Positions 13,243 to 26,735 of a stretch of 64,000 nt of DNA are shown piece after piece; the first letter of the stretch is position 1; the number at the start of each line of letters is the position of its first letter. The notes under the pieces are model-generated. The model had not been told where the DNA came from, searched no databases, and was given only the letters and a program-made list of their open reading frames with translations. This DNA is from Owenia fusiformis (taxonomy: Eukaryota > Annelida > Polychaeta > Sabellida > Oweniidae). The stretch is taken from positions 20,412,455 to 20,476,454 of the forward strand of contig CAIIXF020000002.1 of assembly GCA_903813345.2 (NCBI GenBank). The letters are read 5' to 3'. Position numbers and translations under genes: made by a program.

Positions 13243-13618
13243 CTAAGAAATCTTTTAGTATGGCTATAGGCATGACTGCTATAGCTGTTGTTAGGTCACT
13301 GATCGCCAGGGAAACAAGAAAATAGTTAAACATTGTCTGAAGTTTCCTTTCATGCCTCACTGCCAAGACAACCAACAGGTTACCTGTGATGGCTGCTATT
13401 ACTATGACGATGCATATTAGGTATGCCCAGTTGTTTTCAGCCACTGTTTCCATGGCACTCGTCTCATTGGACACCAATGTGGAGTTTCTTTGGATGTCTT
13501 CAATTTTATATATCGGATTGGCTGCCATGATTTCATCTTTTCCACCAGTTGTAATGTTATTCCATGGTAGGCTTTGATTATTCCCATTGACAGGTTTTAC
13601 ATGCAGCGTATCTCCCAT
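13243..13618 (-). CDS. amine-type class A GPCR, first coding exon (partial)
   Basis: This exon encodes the extracellular N-terminus, TM1 and TM2 of a seven-helix receptor of the plasma membrane. Residues 1-62 carry four N-glycosylation sequons (NQS at 14, NIT at 21, NST at 45, NET at 51). TM1 is about 66-87 with the GN signature (N80, position 1.50). TM2 is about 98-121, with NYFLVSLAISD containing the 2.50 aspartate (D108) and VMP with P117. The pattern GN-LAV-x-KLQT-x-NYF-SLA-x-D-VMP is typical of dopamine D2-like and 5-HT2-like receptors; the ligand cannot be settled. The frame ends at 13243 on a consensus donor (GTATGT in minus sense) in phase 1, splitting a glycine. From memory, D2-like and 5-HT2 genes have an intron near this point after TM2. 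The ATG at 13618 is the first Met of the frame. Later exons were not found. Amino acids read past 13243 are intronic. Confidence 0.88.
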
Positions 13619-14400
13619 CTTAATTTTTTTTATTGGCCTAAAGATGCAAATATCTTAATTTTATTCTCCGATTGATTAATAGCCATTTCGATTGTTTTTT
13701 CTTTTGTTTCTTTCGCTAAGTTCAGGAATTTTTAACTCCATGCAGTTTTTCAATTGTACCTTCAATGAAGTTATTTCAGTAATTTCCCAATGAGTTGTCC
13801 TTGAATGTTAATGTACAGGTATATTATGAACGTTAATTTGTGACGATATATCATGTATACTTAACGTTACATTGTTAATCCTCCAAGAGCTTTTCACTTC
13901 ATCCCCCGCTATCCATTAAAGTGTCTCTTTTGCGGTATTCAGCATAGATATTGCCAACAAATGATTACTGCCGCATCTAACATTTAATCCATACGTGTTA
14001 TGATAGATTGGTGCGGTTGTTCATTTTTGCATAATCCCCATACTCTTTGTTGTATTAAGTTTACTTTACACTGTTATTCACAGCCAGCTTGACAAATCGC
14101 TTTTTCCTCAATCTTCAGTTTGCGATAATATGTTAACATTAATGAGCTCCATAAACCATTTAAACACCTGTCGTAAATATATGGATAAATGAGACTGTTT
14201 GCTCTAGCTTTCTAGCTCGTCTTGTAAAAGCCTTCATTAGGTGGAGAAATGCCTTGTTCTAAGTTGGCTCATTTGACTAGCTGTCTAGTGTTTGTACATT
14301 GTACTTTAGGTTGATTGAAGGGTCATATTAAAGAAATGGTCTCAAGAATCACTTCATTAAGCTAACCACTCTAATGTGATATTACTCATTTATATGGGGT
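13619..14400. other. 5' flank of the GPCR exon
   Basis: This is upstream of the receptor start in minus sense. An octamer-type motif ATGCAAAT lies at about 13644-13651. A possible splice acceptor (…catctttag, minus sense) about 20 bases before the ATG means the coding exon may follow a 5'UTR exon. No TATA box placed convincingly. Confidence 0.35.
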
Positions 14401-14419
14401 AGTCAGTCAATAATGTATT

Positions 14420-14860
14420 ATGCCAATCACTTCAGCATGGTGTCAATCACCTTTTTATGATGTTAATCACTTCAGTTTGACATCAATCACTTCTATTGTG
14501 ACATCATCAGTTAATAAAGTATTATGGCAATCACTTCAGTGTGGTGTGAATCACCTTAGTGTGCTTTCAGTCATTTTGGTGTGATTTGTGATGTTATTCA
14601 TTCCATTTTAGTGCCAATTACAAATCAATGCATTGTGGTGTCATTCATTACAGTATGATGTCAATCACTCCAGTATGACATCAATCACTTCTATTGTGAT
14701 GTCATTCATTACCATATGTTGTCAATCACTCCAGTATGACATCAATCACTTCTATTGTGATGTCACTCAAGTATGACATCAATCACTTCTATTGTGATTT
14801 TCCAGTACCAGAGTGATGTCAATCACCTATTTGATCCGACGTGATATCAATCACTCTAAG
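14420..14860. repeat. degenerate tandem repeat of 'tgtcaatcactt' units
   Basis: About twenty loosely conserved units of 18-24 bp built on 'atgacatcaatcacttc' with 'tattgtg' linkers. Better conserved double units lie near 14660-14790. Old and degenerate, without an open frame. Confidence 0.75.
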
Positions 14861-16080
14861 CTCCTGTCAAATTAATTCATCTATCTGAAAATAAATCATA
14901 AAATTTATCATTTATGAGTATTACATAGTACTTGAATTAGTAGTACTTACATGTAGTACTTAGTTCAAAATGACCTAAAAATGTAATATGAATATTTGAG
15001 TTCCAGCGTTATTATCGAGATGTCTAATTCTAGATTGATTATACAATGTCACTCAAAATTGAAACCTCTGATTGGGTAAGGGGATGGAGTCTCGCAAGTT
15101 GCCCGGAGCAACCAAACAAAACCAAGCAATGGCCTTAATTCATATTATTTTCTTGAAGAATCTTGTTTGTTGGGTGACACAAATATGTAACATTCTAATT
15201 TTGAAAACTTTCTCAATGATGAAAGATTGAATCTTATTTTCTTGTATAATTAGTGTCACTTGTACGAGAAAAATTCAAGGGTTTCCTTTTTGTTACTTAA
15301 GTGCTATATTATCATTGTCTTGTGCTACTGGGTATATAGGCAGGCATATAGGCGGGCATATAGGCAGGCATATAGGCACCACATACATTTTATTATCAAA
15401 ATACCACGAAACGACGCTTATCCATTCAACTTGAATTTTATACATATGGGAGTTGATGCCAACATAAGCTTAGGTTTTCTGCATGCTGGGTAAAGTGTGA
15501 TATATATCACTTTGTGTCTTGTTACGTCAATTTGTACAAATCAGTTTAGGGATATATTATAACTCGATATTACGTCTAGTGTATTATGGCTATAATTATT
15601 GTCGTATGATATGTCAGAAAATATAGATGAACAATGAACAATGTCAAATTAGATATTATTAGAACTTACTGTTTGCTTAACAAAATGTCAAGATCAATTT
15701 CGTTATATTGATAGAAATTCTCTCAGGGCAAATATGTATTTTCAATAGACAAGACTTAAACATTATAAGGATCACCACTGACCTACATTCGCATATGTCT
15801 TTACTTTGGGTCAAACTCTAAAAAATCAAAATTTTAACAAATCTGGATGTGGTCACTTACTAGCACAATTAATGAACCTTTTCCCTGAGGACGCAAGTTT
15901 GACATTATACGCCTTCACAGTTGAATAGAAATAGAAAAGTAGCGCATCTTTCTAATTAGGTTAACACGAACAAAACACAATTAACAAATCAGTTTGATAG
16001 TATAGTATGTAATAGAAGGGGATATTAAGAGACATTGTCGTCACACTGAAAATGTTTTGTCATATTGTGTTGAAGGCTCG
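14861..16080. other. non-coding spacer with a small 12-bp repeat
   Basis: No gene recognised. At 15330-15378 there are four units of the 12-mer 'atataggcaggc', which create the runs of Tyr/Arg codons in an ORF at 15260-15493. That ORF is not credible as a gene. Confidence 0.6.
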
Positions 16081-17655
16081 GAACACCTTTCAATATAAAT
16101 TGAACATGTGGAATTCCTTTCAATATAAAATAGCATGTAGAACACCTTTCAATATAAATTGAACATGTGGAACATCTTTCAATATAAAATGAATATGTGG
16201 AACAGCTTTCAATATAAATTGAACATGTGGAATGCCTTTCAATATAAAATAGCATGTGGAACACCTTTCAATATAAATTGAACATGTGGAACACCTTTCA
16301 ATATAAAATGAACATGTGGAATTCCTTTCAATATAAAATAGCATGTAGAACACCTTTCAATATAAATTGAACATGTGGAACATCTTTCAATATAAAATGA
16401 ATATGTGGAACAGCTTTCAATATAAATTGAACATGTGGAACACCTTTCAATATAAATTGAACATGTGGAATGTCTTTCAATATAAAATAGCATGTAGAAC
16501 ACCTTTCAATATAAATTGAACATGTGGAACATCTTTCAATATAAAATGAACATGTGGAACACCTTTCAATATAAAATAGCATGTGGAACATCTTTCAATA
16601 TAAATTGAACATGTGGAACACCTTTCAATATAAATTGAACATGTGGAACACCTTTCAATATAAATTGAACATGTGGAATGCCTTTCAATATAAAACAGCA
16701 TGTGGAACATCTTTCAATATAAAATTAATATGTGGAACACCTTTCAATATAAAATGAACATGTGGAACATCTTTCAATATAAAAGGAACATGTGGAACAC
16801 CTTTTAATATAAAATGAACATGTGGAACATCTTTCAATATAAACTGAACATGTAGAACATCTTTCAATATAGAATGAACATATGGAACATATGTCAATAT
16901 AAAATGAACATGTGGAACACCTTTCAATATAAAATGAACATGTGGAACATCTTTCAATATAAAATGAACATGTAGAACATCTTTCAATATAAATTGAACA
17001 TGTAGAACACCTTTCAATACAAATTGAACATGTGGAACACCTTTCAATATAACTTGAACATGTGGAACACCTTTCAATATAAAATAAACATGTATTCAAT
17101 ACAAATTGAACATGTGGAACATATTTCAATATAAATTGAACATGTGGAACACCTTTCAATATAAAATGGACATGTGCAACCTCTTTCAATACAAATTGAA
17201 CATGTAGAACACCTTTCAATATAGAATGAACATGTATTCAATATAAATTGAACATGAAGAACAACTTTAATATAAATTGAACATGTGGAACACCTTTCAA
17301 TATAGAATGAACATTTATTCAATATAAATTGAACATGTGGAATGCCTTTCAATATAAATTGAACATGTGGAACACCTTTAATATAATTTGAACATGTGGA
17401 ACACATTTCAATATAGAATGAACATGTATTCAATATAAATTGAACATGTGGAACACCTTTAATATAAATTGAACATGTAGAACACCTTTCAATATAGAAT
17501 GAACATGTATTCAATATAAATTGAACATGTGGAACACCTTTCAATATAAATTGAAACATGTGGAACACCTTTAATATAAATTGAACATGTTTCAATATGA
17601 AATTAACATGTGGAACACCTTTCTATATAAAGTGAACATGTGGAACACCTTACTA
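16081..17655. repeat. 30-bp minisatellite, ~52 units
   Basis: Units of 30 bp reading 'gaacatgtggaacaccttt' + 'caatataaatt'. Variants alternate (aaaattgaac / aaaatgaac; cacctttc / catctttc), and the distal part has shortened units ('gaacatgtattcaatata'). Because 30 is divisible by three and the unit lacks stops on the minus strand, all three minus frames stay open as 10-residue repeats (FILKGVPHVQ, YIERCSTCS, and a third). The overlapping ORFs of up to 173 codons are artefacts of this. No promoter, splice or start context supports translation. Confidence 0.95.
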
Positions 17656-18187
17656 TCACTAGTCTGGTTCTATATAAAGTTTTTAATAGAACCGTAAGTT
17701 GATGGATTGTAGTGACTTTACTTGAATTATGGCTGTTATAGAGTCATTCCCATATGTTACTCTTGTTATATGGAAATACAAAAAAAATAATGATGGCCCA
17801 GAATCAATAGTTTTCAATATAAGACAATGACAGGTCATGATGCGCTGAGTCTGTAGTTAAACATAGTAAACGTTGATGAAGGCTCTATTTGAAGTCTATA
17901 TCAATCGTCTCTCATCAGTTTGGTAGGTTACTTTTGCTCAAGTTTTTCAAAGAGAAGCTGATGCTAATACCTCAGAAGTTGTCTTAAGAAATTCTGATGG
18001 TAACTTTATAGAGTAATTCTAGTCCTACATAGCATATGATCTGAAGCAGGTTTAGTTTGAACTTTTTGTGCTATGTAACAAAACCTTCTTTCTGCCAATT
18101 TAAGAATTGCTTGAAGATAGAATGTTCAAATATTTAGGACCTATTTTTTTCTTTATCCCTTACATATTTCATTGTATCCACCCATAT
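17656..18187. other. non-coding spacer
   Basis: AT-rich single-copy-looking DNA between the 30-bp array and an inverted-repeat element. No gene seen. Confidence 0.5.
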
Positions 18188-18352
18188 TACTGTATGAAAC
18201 CTGTCTTAGTGAACACCTCTCTCCAGTGAACACCTGTGTCTAGTGAACACCTCTTCTCAGCACATACTCCACTGTAAAACCACCTCTCTATAATGAACAC
18301 CTACATATATTGGACACATATTTGTGGCTCCAGAGGTGTTCACTATATACAG
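18188..18352. mobile_element. inverted-repeat element, 'gtgaacacct' variant
   Basis: It starts with 'tatgaaacctgtcttagtga' and 'acacct', and ends with 'agaggtgttcactatataca', roughly the reverse complement. Inside are several 'agtgaacacctc' units. The layout resembles the element at 57832-58168 (aaacctgt…gtggaacacct), so it is probably a sister subfamily. No coding capacity. Confidence 0.6.
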
Positions 18353-21186
18353 ATTTTTTATTACCCTATTAAATTCACCGTATTAGTTTATCTACAGGTG
18401 AACTCTCCAGTGCTTTGAGCTTTCTAACTTTGATGGTGTTTACTTGGCCACTGGATACTCTCACATATTTAACACAACTCTATGTGTCTATCAAAAGGTT
18501 AAATAGACAGCTTCCTAGCAGGAGTAATAAGTACACATGTTTTTGGCAGGAAGGGGCGTTGTTAGAATTAAGCTTTTGGAATTTTCTTCAGTACTTTAAT
18601 TCATATTCCTTGCACCATTTAGAAACATTTTCAGGGCTCTTACCAGGAAATATTTAGGGTATGGTGGAAATTACATTAGTATGTATGACTGTTCAGTCAT
18701 ATTAATTTTAATAATTAATCCTTTTTACTTGCTATTGTTGTGTATTTAGTCCTAAATAAACTGTGGTGCTGTGCGACAATCTAAAATCATAGCGAGAGCA
18801 ATGATTTTTTTAGAGAGTATCATTTACTATATATAAATATATGATTTATGACCCCTCATATTTTATGACGTAAAGAATTCTTACATAAACGGAGGTTTTT
18901 GAGATGCTTAAGGAAAGGTGTCTAAAAGTAAGGTAAAGTAATGCAGGTAATTTTGATATATCTTCCACTGCAGTGTTCTTTGCAGGATTTGGATGGAACT
19001 GGGTGGAAAATTCTCAGTTTCACACTTCGGGCAAAAATTGGTCAAAATATGCCCATTTTTCATTATTTTCTCATTTTTGAATGGGTGCAAATGGCTTTTC
19101 AGGTGGGTGCAAGCCTGATTTTAAAATCTCAGGTGGGTGCTGCGTCCGCTTGCTTTAATGCTAGGGAGATCACTGCACTGATCAGAGAGTTGGAAGTACC
19201 GAAAACCAAAAGTCACGAAGACATGGAACTCTTTCAGCTTCATAGAAATACATTTAAATCATGTGTGAAAACCTATTATAGGGATGATTTCCTCCAAATT
19301 TCCCTGATGGATTTAACATTTTGTATGTTTTACTGGTTCTCCAGAAGTTAACTGTAAAGCTATTTCCATGTGTTTCTTTCCTTATGATGTATCTTTTGAA
19401 CTTAACTCCCTATTCCAAAATTGGTAATATAGCCATGAAATTTTGAATATTTAGGAGTCGAAAGTGTATTATATAGCATAATGATGTGGTGTTGATTGAT
19501 GATGTGATGTTGATTGATGATGTGGTGTTGATTGATGATGTGACGTGTTGTGAAAGTGAGAGCAAAAGGATGCCTTTGGATATGGTATATTAAAATAACA
19601 TTATCTAAATACTATAGTTGTAATGCAGTATTTGGGTCTGCTCAACGTATCAGTCTAAAATCACTCAAGTGATTTGATACAACATTTGGGACTTTTTAGA
19701 AAAGAGTTATGGATCGGCCTTTTTGAAATAAAATTAAATTCAAAAATTAATTGGAAAGTGTTTTGCTGACCAAGTTTACTGACCTACATGTATGTATTTT
19801 ATTCATTTTTGGAACTTTGAGATATCTTGTACTTTGTCATATAAGGTTATTATCGCAATCTTGTTTTTGCCTAGAAAGTACTTATTTCTATATCTGTCAC
19901 AAGTGGAAAAGAAAACATCAGTATAAACCACATATAAACGTCTCCTTAAAATGTTATAGATTCCATATTTATTTACTTTATGCCATAGATCTCAGCCATA
20001 GGAACCATCTGCCATGGTTGTCTCCGAGGATCAATTGAAAATAACAATATCAGGTGAAAGATAATTTTGATTTTTTGTTTCTTTACATAATCCTTTTCTT
20101 CAGTTGTCAGTTCAAATCATTGATTTTAACACTTGCATCAATCGATATCAATAAATGGTTAAAGGGCAATATTTGAGCTTTTATGAATAACATGTTTCAT
20201 ACAATTATTTTCTATAATCAGCTATTTATAGCCCACCTGAGCTCAGCTCTACATAGAATTTTATTTATCTATTCATTTTACATTTTATATCGTTTAAAGG
20301 GTGACGCATATCGTTTAGCAAAGGGAACGCTCGTTTCTGGTGTTGCTCACCGTTTAGTATAAAAGGCCCGATCCAGGAATAATACTCAAGGGTTCACAGG
20401 CTCGAGGTCGTTGTGTCAACACCTCTAACTGTAATATAGCATAAGTATATTATAGATCGTCACGCATTTATAAAAGGGTGATTTTTATTTTGACAAATCA
20501 ATTCCACATTTATGGGTGAAGTTTCAGGATCTTCTATTTGTGTATAATAAGGAAAAATTGACATCTAAATTTCCCCATAACGTAATAGCACACAGCTTGG
20601 CATATGAAATATTCTACAAATGAAACAAAGCAGTTCTAATAAGGATTTATATTGGCTGTTGTACATATTCTTTGAACTCTATCACTCTATGGATAATGTT
20701 TTCAAAATCATTATAAACGGATTACTTTATCTCAAAGACAATTTAAACTGGATTTTACAGAACTCCCCTTATTTCTTAAAAATGGACTGATCCACCGCCA
20801 TATTGTTTTTATACGGGAAGCTTATCGGAACCCTTTAAGAGCATCACCAGTAAAATGGATATTGATAAAAATTATCCTGAAAATTGATTCATGTCTTCGA
20901 AGAATAAATATTTCCAAAAATGAGTTGGAAGTTTCATTAAGTAATTAAGTATTTAATCCGACTGAGAGCAACATTTCAAACTGTAAAAACAATACCAACA
21001 GGTTGTTCACTTTTCTTTTCTGGCTTTTATCATTGATTTACAAGTTTTCCCTCATATACACAATCAGGCAAGAGCTATAAAAACAGGAGAACTATTCTAC
21101 TCAAACAAAGTCATACACAATAGAAACATATCCTGCAATTTACCATCTCCTTTTAACAATAGCCATATCATATATCCAAGTTTTTT
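18353..21186. other. non-coding stretch
   Basis: No recognisable gene. A GT-rich microsatellite (19481-19545, 'gatgtggtgttgatt' repeated) and a 136-codon ORF at 18941-19351 occur here. I recognise no domain in that ORF and its composition is not coding-like. Around 20220-20400 there is a less AT-rich patch with no identified feature. Confidence 0.5.
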
Positions 21187-21320
21187 ATGTCACCACCAGA
21201 AGTGGTGAGATATTGTTATTGTAATATATAACTTTTATGGACAGTATAATGTAGTTGGTGTTTGGTGGTTGGTCTTTGGTGTCTGTCGCATATGGTAGGT
21301 GGTGCCATTTCGCTTGTGAT
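21187..21320 (+). mobile_element. 'GTCACCAC' dispersed element, short copy
   Basis: It begins with the hairpin 'gtcaccaccagaagtggtga' and 'gatattgtta', passes through a GGTGTTTGGTGGTTGG core, and ends at 'ggtaggtggtgccatttcg'. The same start, core and end occur at 25838-25962 and 35692-37060, and partial versions at 39775, 43300 and 52255. It is a dispersed non-coding repeat, probably mobile; the mechanism is unknown. Confidence 0.7.
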
Positions 21321-24300
21321 TGCCTTATTCAAATATTTCAGTGGGAGACAACTTTAGACAGAGAAATATCATCAGATACATAAGTTTCGCTGTACTGAGT
21401 TTTCTATTGTGACTGTATTTTAGACTTTTTGAGTTTACCTGTGTTAACCAGTTGAGTTATTGCAGACAAGGCAGACTGTTTTGTTTAATCAAATCATGAC
21501 TTTCAATAGGTTGTTTGTACAGTGCCCCAATCTCTCATGTTGGAAGAGTTATTAGATAATTTATATAACATTAATTCAATTATTTTGATTAGAAATGATT
21601 CAAATTAATATTAACGTGATGTTTTAGGTGCTATTAATGTCACTCCAAGGCCTTAATTTATAACCGATTTTTGCTTTTTTCCAATTAATGAATTGATTGC
21701 TTCACTTACTACTTAAAACCCTTGAGGGTTTATATATGCTTTGTTATATAAAACCATCTTTAAATCATTTCCTCAAGTCTCTACTTCCAGACTATTCTTT
21801 TATGTAATATTTATTTATTTAATGTAAGGTCTTGACATCTTTTAGATTAATGGTAAGACTTCAACATGGGAACCATTAAGAGAAACTTCATAGGATCCTA
21901 AATCTAGTGTTGTAATCCTGGTAGATATAATGATGTCATAGTAAAAGGAAAAGAATGATGGGATTCTTAACAAATTTTCTGTTAATGGCCCCCACGTGTT
22001 GATTTTATCACCCTCTCCCCCAACCCTTTGTTACTTCAGACAATTTTTATGCCTACTTTGGAGATTTGTCCTTTGACATTTTTCCAAATTTCCAAATTGT
22101 CGTTTCCATCTCACACTGTTCAAGAAATTATTGAGTTTACGTAGTGTTTCATGAAAAGACACATTTCCAGCTTAGGCTTTCAATAACGCAAAGTGATTGG
22201 GCATTACTATTTGATGGCTTTTCTAATTAGCAGATCAAGGATGTATTAACACTTGCATTCCAATACATTCTCAAATGCGTCAGTCACCAAGTATAGAGAT
22301 TCAGCCTGGAAAGTTCATTCCTGGGATATTTTCTCGATGGGTGCTAAATCTCTCTGTTTTTGGTCAAAACATCTCAATATTTCACGATTTTTGGTGCAGA
22401 GGGATTTTCAACTGGGGGAATGTAATTTTTAAGATTCTAGTAAAGGTACATTAGTACTTAGTATTAGGACATTCTGTTTTTTAATATCCAAAGGTTGTTT
22501 ACTCATGAGGTATGTAAAATTACGCTTAGATTGCATTAATGATAAATATGAATTAGGACAAACTCTAATCCCTATAAATAATATATAACTATGCCTCATT
22601 TGAACAATTACTTTTACCATTCTGAACATTTTAAATAAAATATAGAGGATAGATAAGGATTTTACACAATTAATATATGATAAATGTTTTATCACTAATA
22701 TCAAAGGTCTTTTCACATTAGAGATATTTTATTTCACTGTTTAGCTCATCATATAAGTTCAGATTTGTATTGTTCCATTGTTCGAAGCCATTGTCTTTCC
22801 GTTGAAATTACTATATAGTAGATAGCTTGTGAGATAAGACGACAATTTTGTAGTAGTTAGCTTAAGTCACCTGATTGCGGTACTAGACCTATTATATAGC
22901 GCTCTATCTTCGACGGATATCTTTTCTTGGTGATGAAATATGGAGACATTTTGCATCAATATACAATGAACACGACTTAGAGATGCTGTTGATCTAAAAA
23001 GATGCATTTCTCAGACAGAATTTAGTTAATTAAGGATCTGTATGCGCTGATTACTAATACACTGTCTCTTGCAAGGTTGTCGTGTTTGTCAGTAGTCTCA
23101 AGCACATTGTCACATGAAAAAAAGCATTTAATAATCACTTGTGCCTGGCTTATTGAAAGTAGATAAGAGGGGGAAGTTAGACTACATTCTATAGTTCTGA
23201 AATTCTTTGAAAATCGGCTGTCAGACTATAAGCGTTTTATTATGTTAAAATTTGGTATTTAAAAATATTTGTTTACATGTGAATTATGATTCAAGATGGC
23301 TGATGTAGTAAATTAATTTGCATATTTGTTACTTTTCCTAGCTTTATTTTCACTTGAGAATATGCTGTGTTACTTTTTATAGCATTTAATCATAACTTAC
23401 TCACTAATTGAAGTGCTGTAATGTTTAATTTTGTGAATTAATGCTTTTTCAAATTGATAAACATATTTTTCTTATTGAAGGTTATCATTAAATCACATCA
23501 GATATACAACTAATGAAGTATGTATAACTGACGAGTAGACTAAATCATTTAATTTGATGGACTTGAACAATTGATATTACAGTCAATATGATTGGCTGGA
23601 AATATATGAAACATTGAATTTAATTGGCTCAAATACTCTTTGAAAGTGATTGGCTAAAAATGTGTAAGCTGAAATCTGATTGGCTAAAAATATTATACTA
23701 CATGAACATGAAATGTATAGCTATTGTTTTCATCAAGGAAAAGTCTGCATATCACATTGGTTTTTAATAGTAGATATTTTGAGCATCATATAAACATACT
23801 TGACATTTAAGGAATCTGTATCTCCTTAATAGATAATTTCCCTTACCTTGTAGTCACATATTACAATTGTTTTATTATGATCATGGGTAGGTATATTGAT
23901 TCGGGAGACAATGCTGAAGATATGCCTGTCTTGTCACGATCATCCATTATATTTTGTTCTTGTTGTAATGAACTACCCAATATTCAGGTGTATCTTTATA
24001 CAGTTTAGTGAGAATCTTGTTACGACGGTTATTCATTGATGATCTACTCTTTTAGTTGTTCTGACCATAACAATATTTTATCCAGAAGTATAGTATAGTT
24101 TTAGAATAGATATTAATTCCCTAGGTTTTGGTGAAGTGAAAAAGGGGTTGGTTTCATCACTTTACTCGACAGATTTTGCTGGATAGACTCGATTGATTTT
24201 CTATTTTTGAACATTATCAGAGTGGCTGTTGTCTCTGTCTTTTATTGGTGCGTGTTTTCCATGTACTGTACATGTCCCGTTTCTGTGTTTTGGGATTTAA

Positions 24301-24815
24301 CAAGGTAAACATTCAGATTGGTAAGGAACGTAGTACATAAGGCGTGTGGCCGCCAATCCAAATTATGTCAAAATGGCTAGAAAATATGGTAATGTCAATA
24401 GATTTTGGAGGAAAAAAAGATGAAATGGGATTATCCAGACATCCTGCCACTGAAGAGCCATTCAGAGTAGTCAATGATACTTACATACCAATCAACAAAT
24501 CCTTTCTAATAAATATTAGATTACCAATTTCAGGAACATCAAAAGTAACAAATTAAAATCTTCCCATTACATCTGCATTACATGCAAGTTTTATGCTTAG
24601 AAGAATTCTTAATAAGGTTTTTAGCAGATCAAAAATGAAACAAGAACCTTTAATTTGAATTTATCATATGTCACTATCGACTGTTATATTTCCTTTCAAA
24701 AGACATGTTCTTGTAACAAAGCCAATATTTCCCATTACACATCAATTTTTTTATTGGATGGGGCATTTCCCAATACAGATGTCAATATATTTCTCATTCA
24801 ATAGTCAATGCCTCA
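21321..24815. other. non-coding stretch
   Basis: No gene seen. Four 'attggct' (inverted CCAAT) motifs cluster at 23590-23690 within loosely repeated sequence. ORFs at 22429-22716 (minus) and 24344-24556 (plus) resemble nothing I know. Confidence 0.5.
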
Positions 24816-25450
24816 TTACAGAAGCCAATATGTTTCCCATTATAGAGGTCAATCTATTTCCCATTACAAAAGTCAATATTTTTCCCATTACAGAAGTCAA
24901 TATGTTTCCCATCACAGAAGTTGGTATATTAGATAAGTCAATTTGTTTCTTATTAAAGAAGTCAAAATGTTTCAGATTACAGAAGCCAATATGTTTCAGA
25001 TTACAGAAGTCAATTTGTTTCCCATCACAGAAGTTGGTGTATTACAGAAGTCAATTTGTTTCCTATTAAAGAAGTCAATATGTTTCAGATTACAAAAGTC
25101 AATATGTTTCCCATTACAGAAGTCAATATGTTTCCCATCACAGAAGTTTGTATATTACAGAAGTCAATTTGTTTCCTATTAAAGATGTTAATATGTTTCC
25201 TAGTACAAAAGTTAATATCTTTTCCATTACAGAAGTCAATATGTTTCCCAGTACAAAAGTCAATATGTTTCCCAGTACAAAAGTCAATATCTTTTCCATT
25301 ACAGAAGTCAATATGTTTCCAAATACAAAAGTCAATATGTTTTCCATTACAGAAGTCAATATCTTTTCTATTACAGAAGTCAATATGTTTCCCAGTACAA
25401 AAGTCAATATGTTTCCCAGTATACGAGTGTGAAAATATGTTTCCCTGTTT
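24816..25450. repeat. 24-bp minisatellite, ~26 units
   Basis: Units of 24 bp reading 'gaagtcaatatgtttcccat' + 'taca', with a longer variant containing 'ttggtRtatta' in the first half. Divisible by three, so both strands show 8-residue repeat ORFs (FPITEVNM on plus, NILTSVME on minus) that I do not accept as genes. The left half has a higher-order unit of about 110 bp. Confidence 0.92.
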
Positions 25451-25837
25451 GAAAGTATTGTAGCCTATGAGTATTGATATTGAGCCGATGGCGAGGTGAA
25501 TTCTATGGAGTTACGTATTGATATGATTGACTTTTGGGTATTCAAGTCAATATACCCTGTTGATTTTGCAAAGTGTGTATCATGTTTAACCTAGCCATAT
25601 GCCAAGTTAAGATAAGAGTATTTGTGTTGAAATCAGGTTTTTTCTATAGAAGATGAAAAAATGATATTTAATTGTTTACTACATGAAGCATCCGGGTAAT
25701 TAAGGACAAGATTTATTTTAATCTGAAATACATGGTGCTCTTGGTCTATTTCACACATTTTGTTTGAATGGGTCTGGTTTGATTCCTCTCTCATTTCTTG
25801 TATTTCATGTTAGTTTCTCATATTGATTACTTATTTT

Positions 25838-25962
25838 ATCACCACCAGAAGTGGTGACATATTGTTAAAGTCTCCAAAATTTTTCTGGATGGTGTTTGGT
25901 AGTTGGTATTCAGTGTCTGCAACAAATAGCAGGTGGTGACATTTTGCATGTTAATGTTCTTT
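25838..25962 (+). mobile_element. 'GTCACCAC' dispersed element, complete short copy
   Basis: It starts 'tcaccaccagaagtggtgac' + 'atattgtta', continues 'gatggtgtttggtagttgg' and ends 'caggtggtgacattttgcat' + 'gttaatg'. Start and end share GTGGTGACATWTTG as direct repeats. It is the clearest minimal copy of the family, about 125 bp. Confidence 0.75.
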
Positions 25963-26735
25963 ATATTGTTGAAGTCTCATGGTCTGTCATGTAATTTTTA
26001 AAAGGTTCCACATGAGTTCTATAAAACTGTTAAATACATACATGTGTATGTTTTTTGACCAACTATTTCATACTTATGTTTGAAATTGTTTATTTTTTTA
26101 ATACTTAATCCATATCAGGAAGGAAGCACAAAGGGCAACATTTAAAAGCAGTATAAACCCCTACAAAGTAGAAGCATAAAAACCATATCAAAACAAGTAT
26201 TTACACAAATGCTATTTAAATAGAGGACAAGGAGAAATCAAAATTGAAATATGTTTTATGGGGTTGTCTAATTTCCTACGCAGTTTTCAGTAACTCAACT
26301 TACGTAATAGACTAACACATCCTTTGATGAGAAAGTTGGACTTTTATTGATCGAAACATATTTGACAAATTTAGGAGAGTTTCCATAGTGCTTTTGCTGA
26401 AATTTATTACAAATAACAAGCTTACAAATGAAGGAGGAAAATCATCACATTTATATTATAATGACATATTTAACTCGCATATAACTCTCACTTTATCTTC
26501 TGTTATTATCCTAAAAGAAAGGCAAACATGGAATTTTATTCTTTCTGCAGTATGTAATTATAGATTGACAGAAACGATTGTTTCTGTTATTGTAACATGT
26601 TTGTGATGCACCACTAGGATCACCATATATGGTAATGCATGGGAAATAACACCTGCACAGGTTTTGTACATTTATTAATATAGGTCACCTTTCTAGAAAA
26701 CTAATGATACAGGTTATGTCCAATTTTGGTGTTTT
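25963..26735. other. non-coding spacer
   Basis: AT-rich, no recognisable gene or repeat. A 72-codon ORF at 26388-26606 has no identifiable domain. Confidence 0.5.

Noticed and set aside
13386-13577. Plus-strand ORF opposite the GPCR exon
   Set aside because: It is the antisense shadow of the clearly recognisable receptor exon.
16025-17595. Overlapping minus-strand ORFs of up to 173 codons with Cys/Tyr-rich 10-residue repeats
   Set aside because: All three frames are open because the DNA unit is 30 bp and stop-free; there is no start context, signal peptide or splice structure.
18941-19351. 136-codon plus-strand ORF
   Set aside because: No domain recognised, irregular composition, and no splice or promoter support.
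24668-25463. ORFs of 79-135 codons on both strands in the 24-bp array
   Set aside because: Same artefact of a unit length divisible by three; frames shift between ORFs without any preference.
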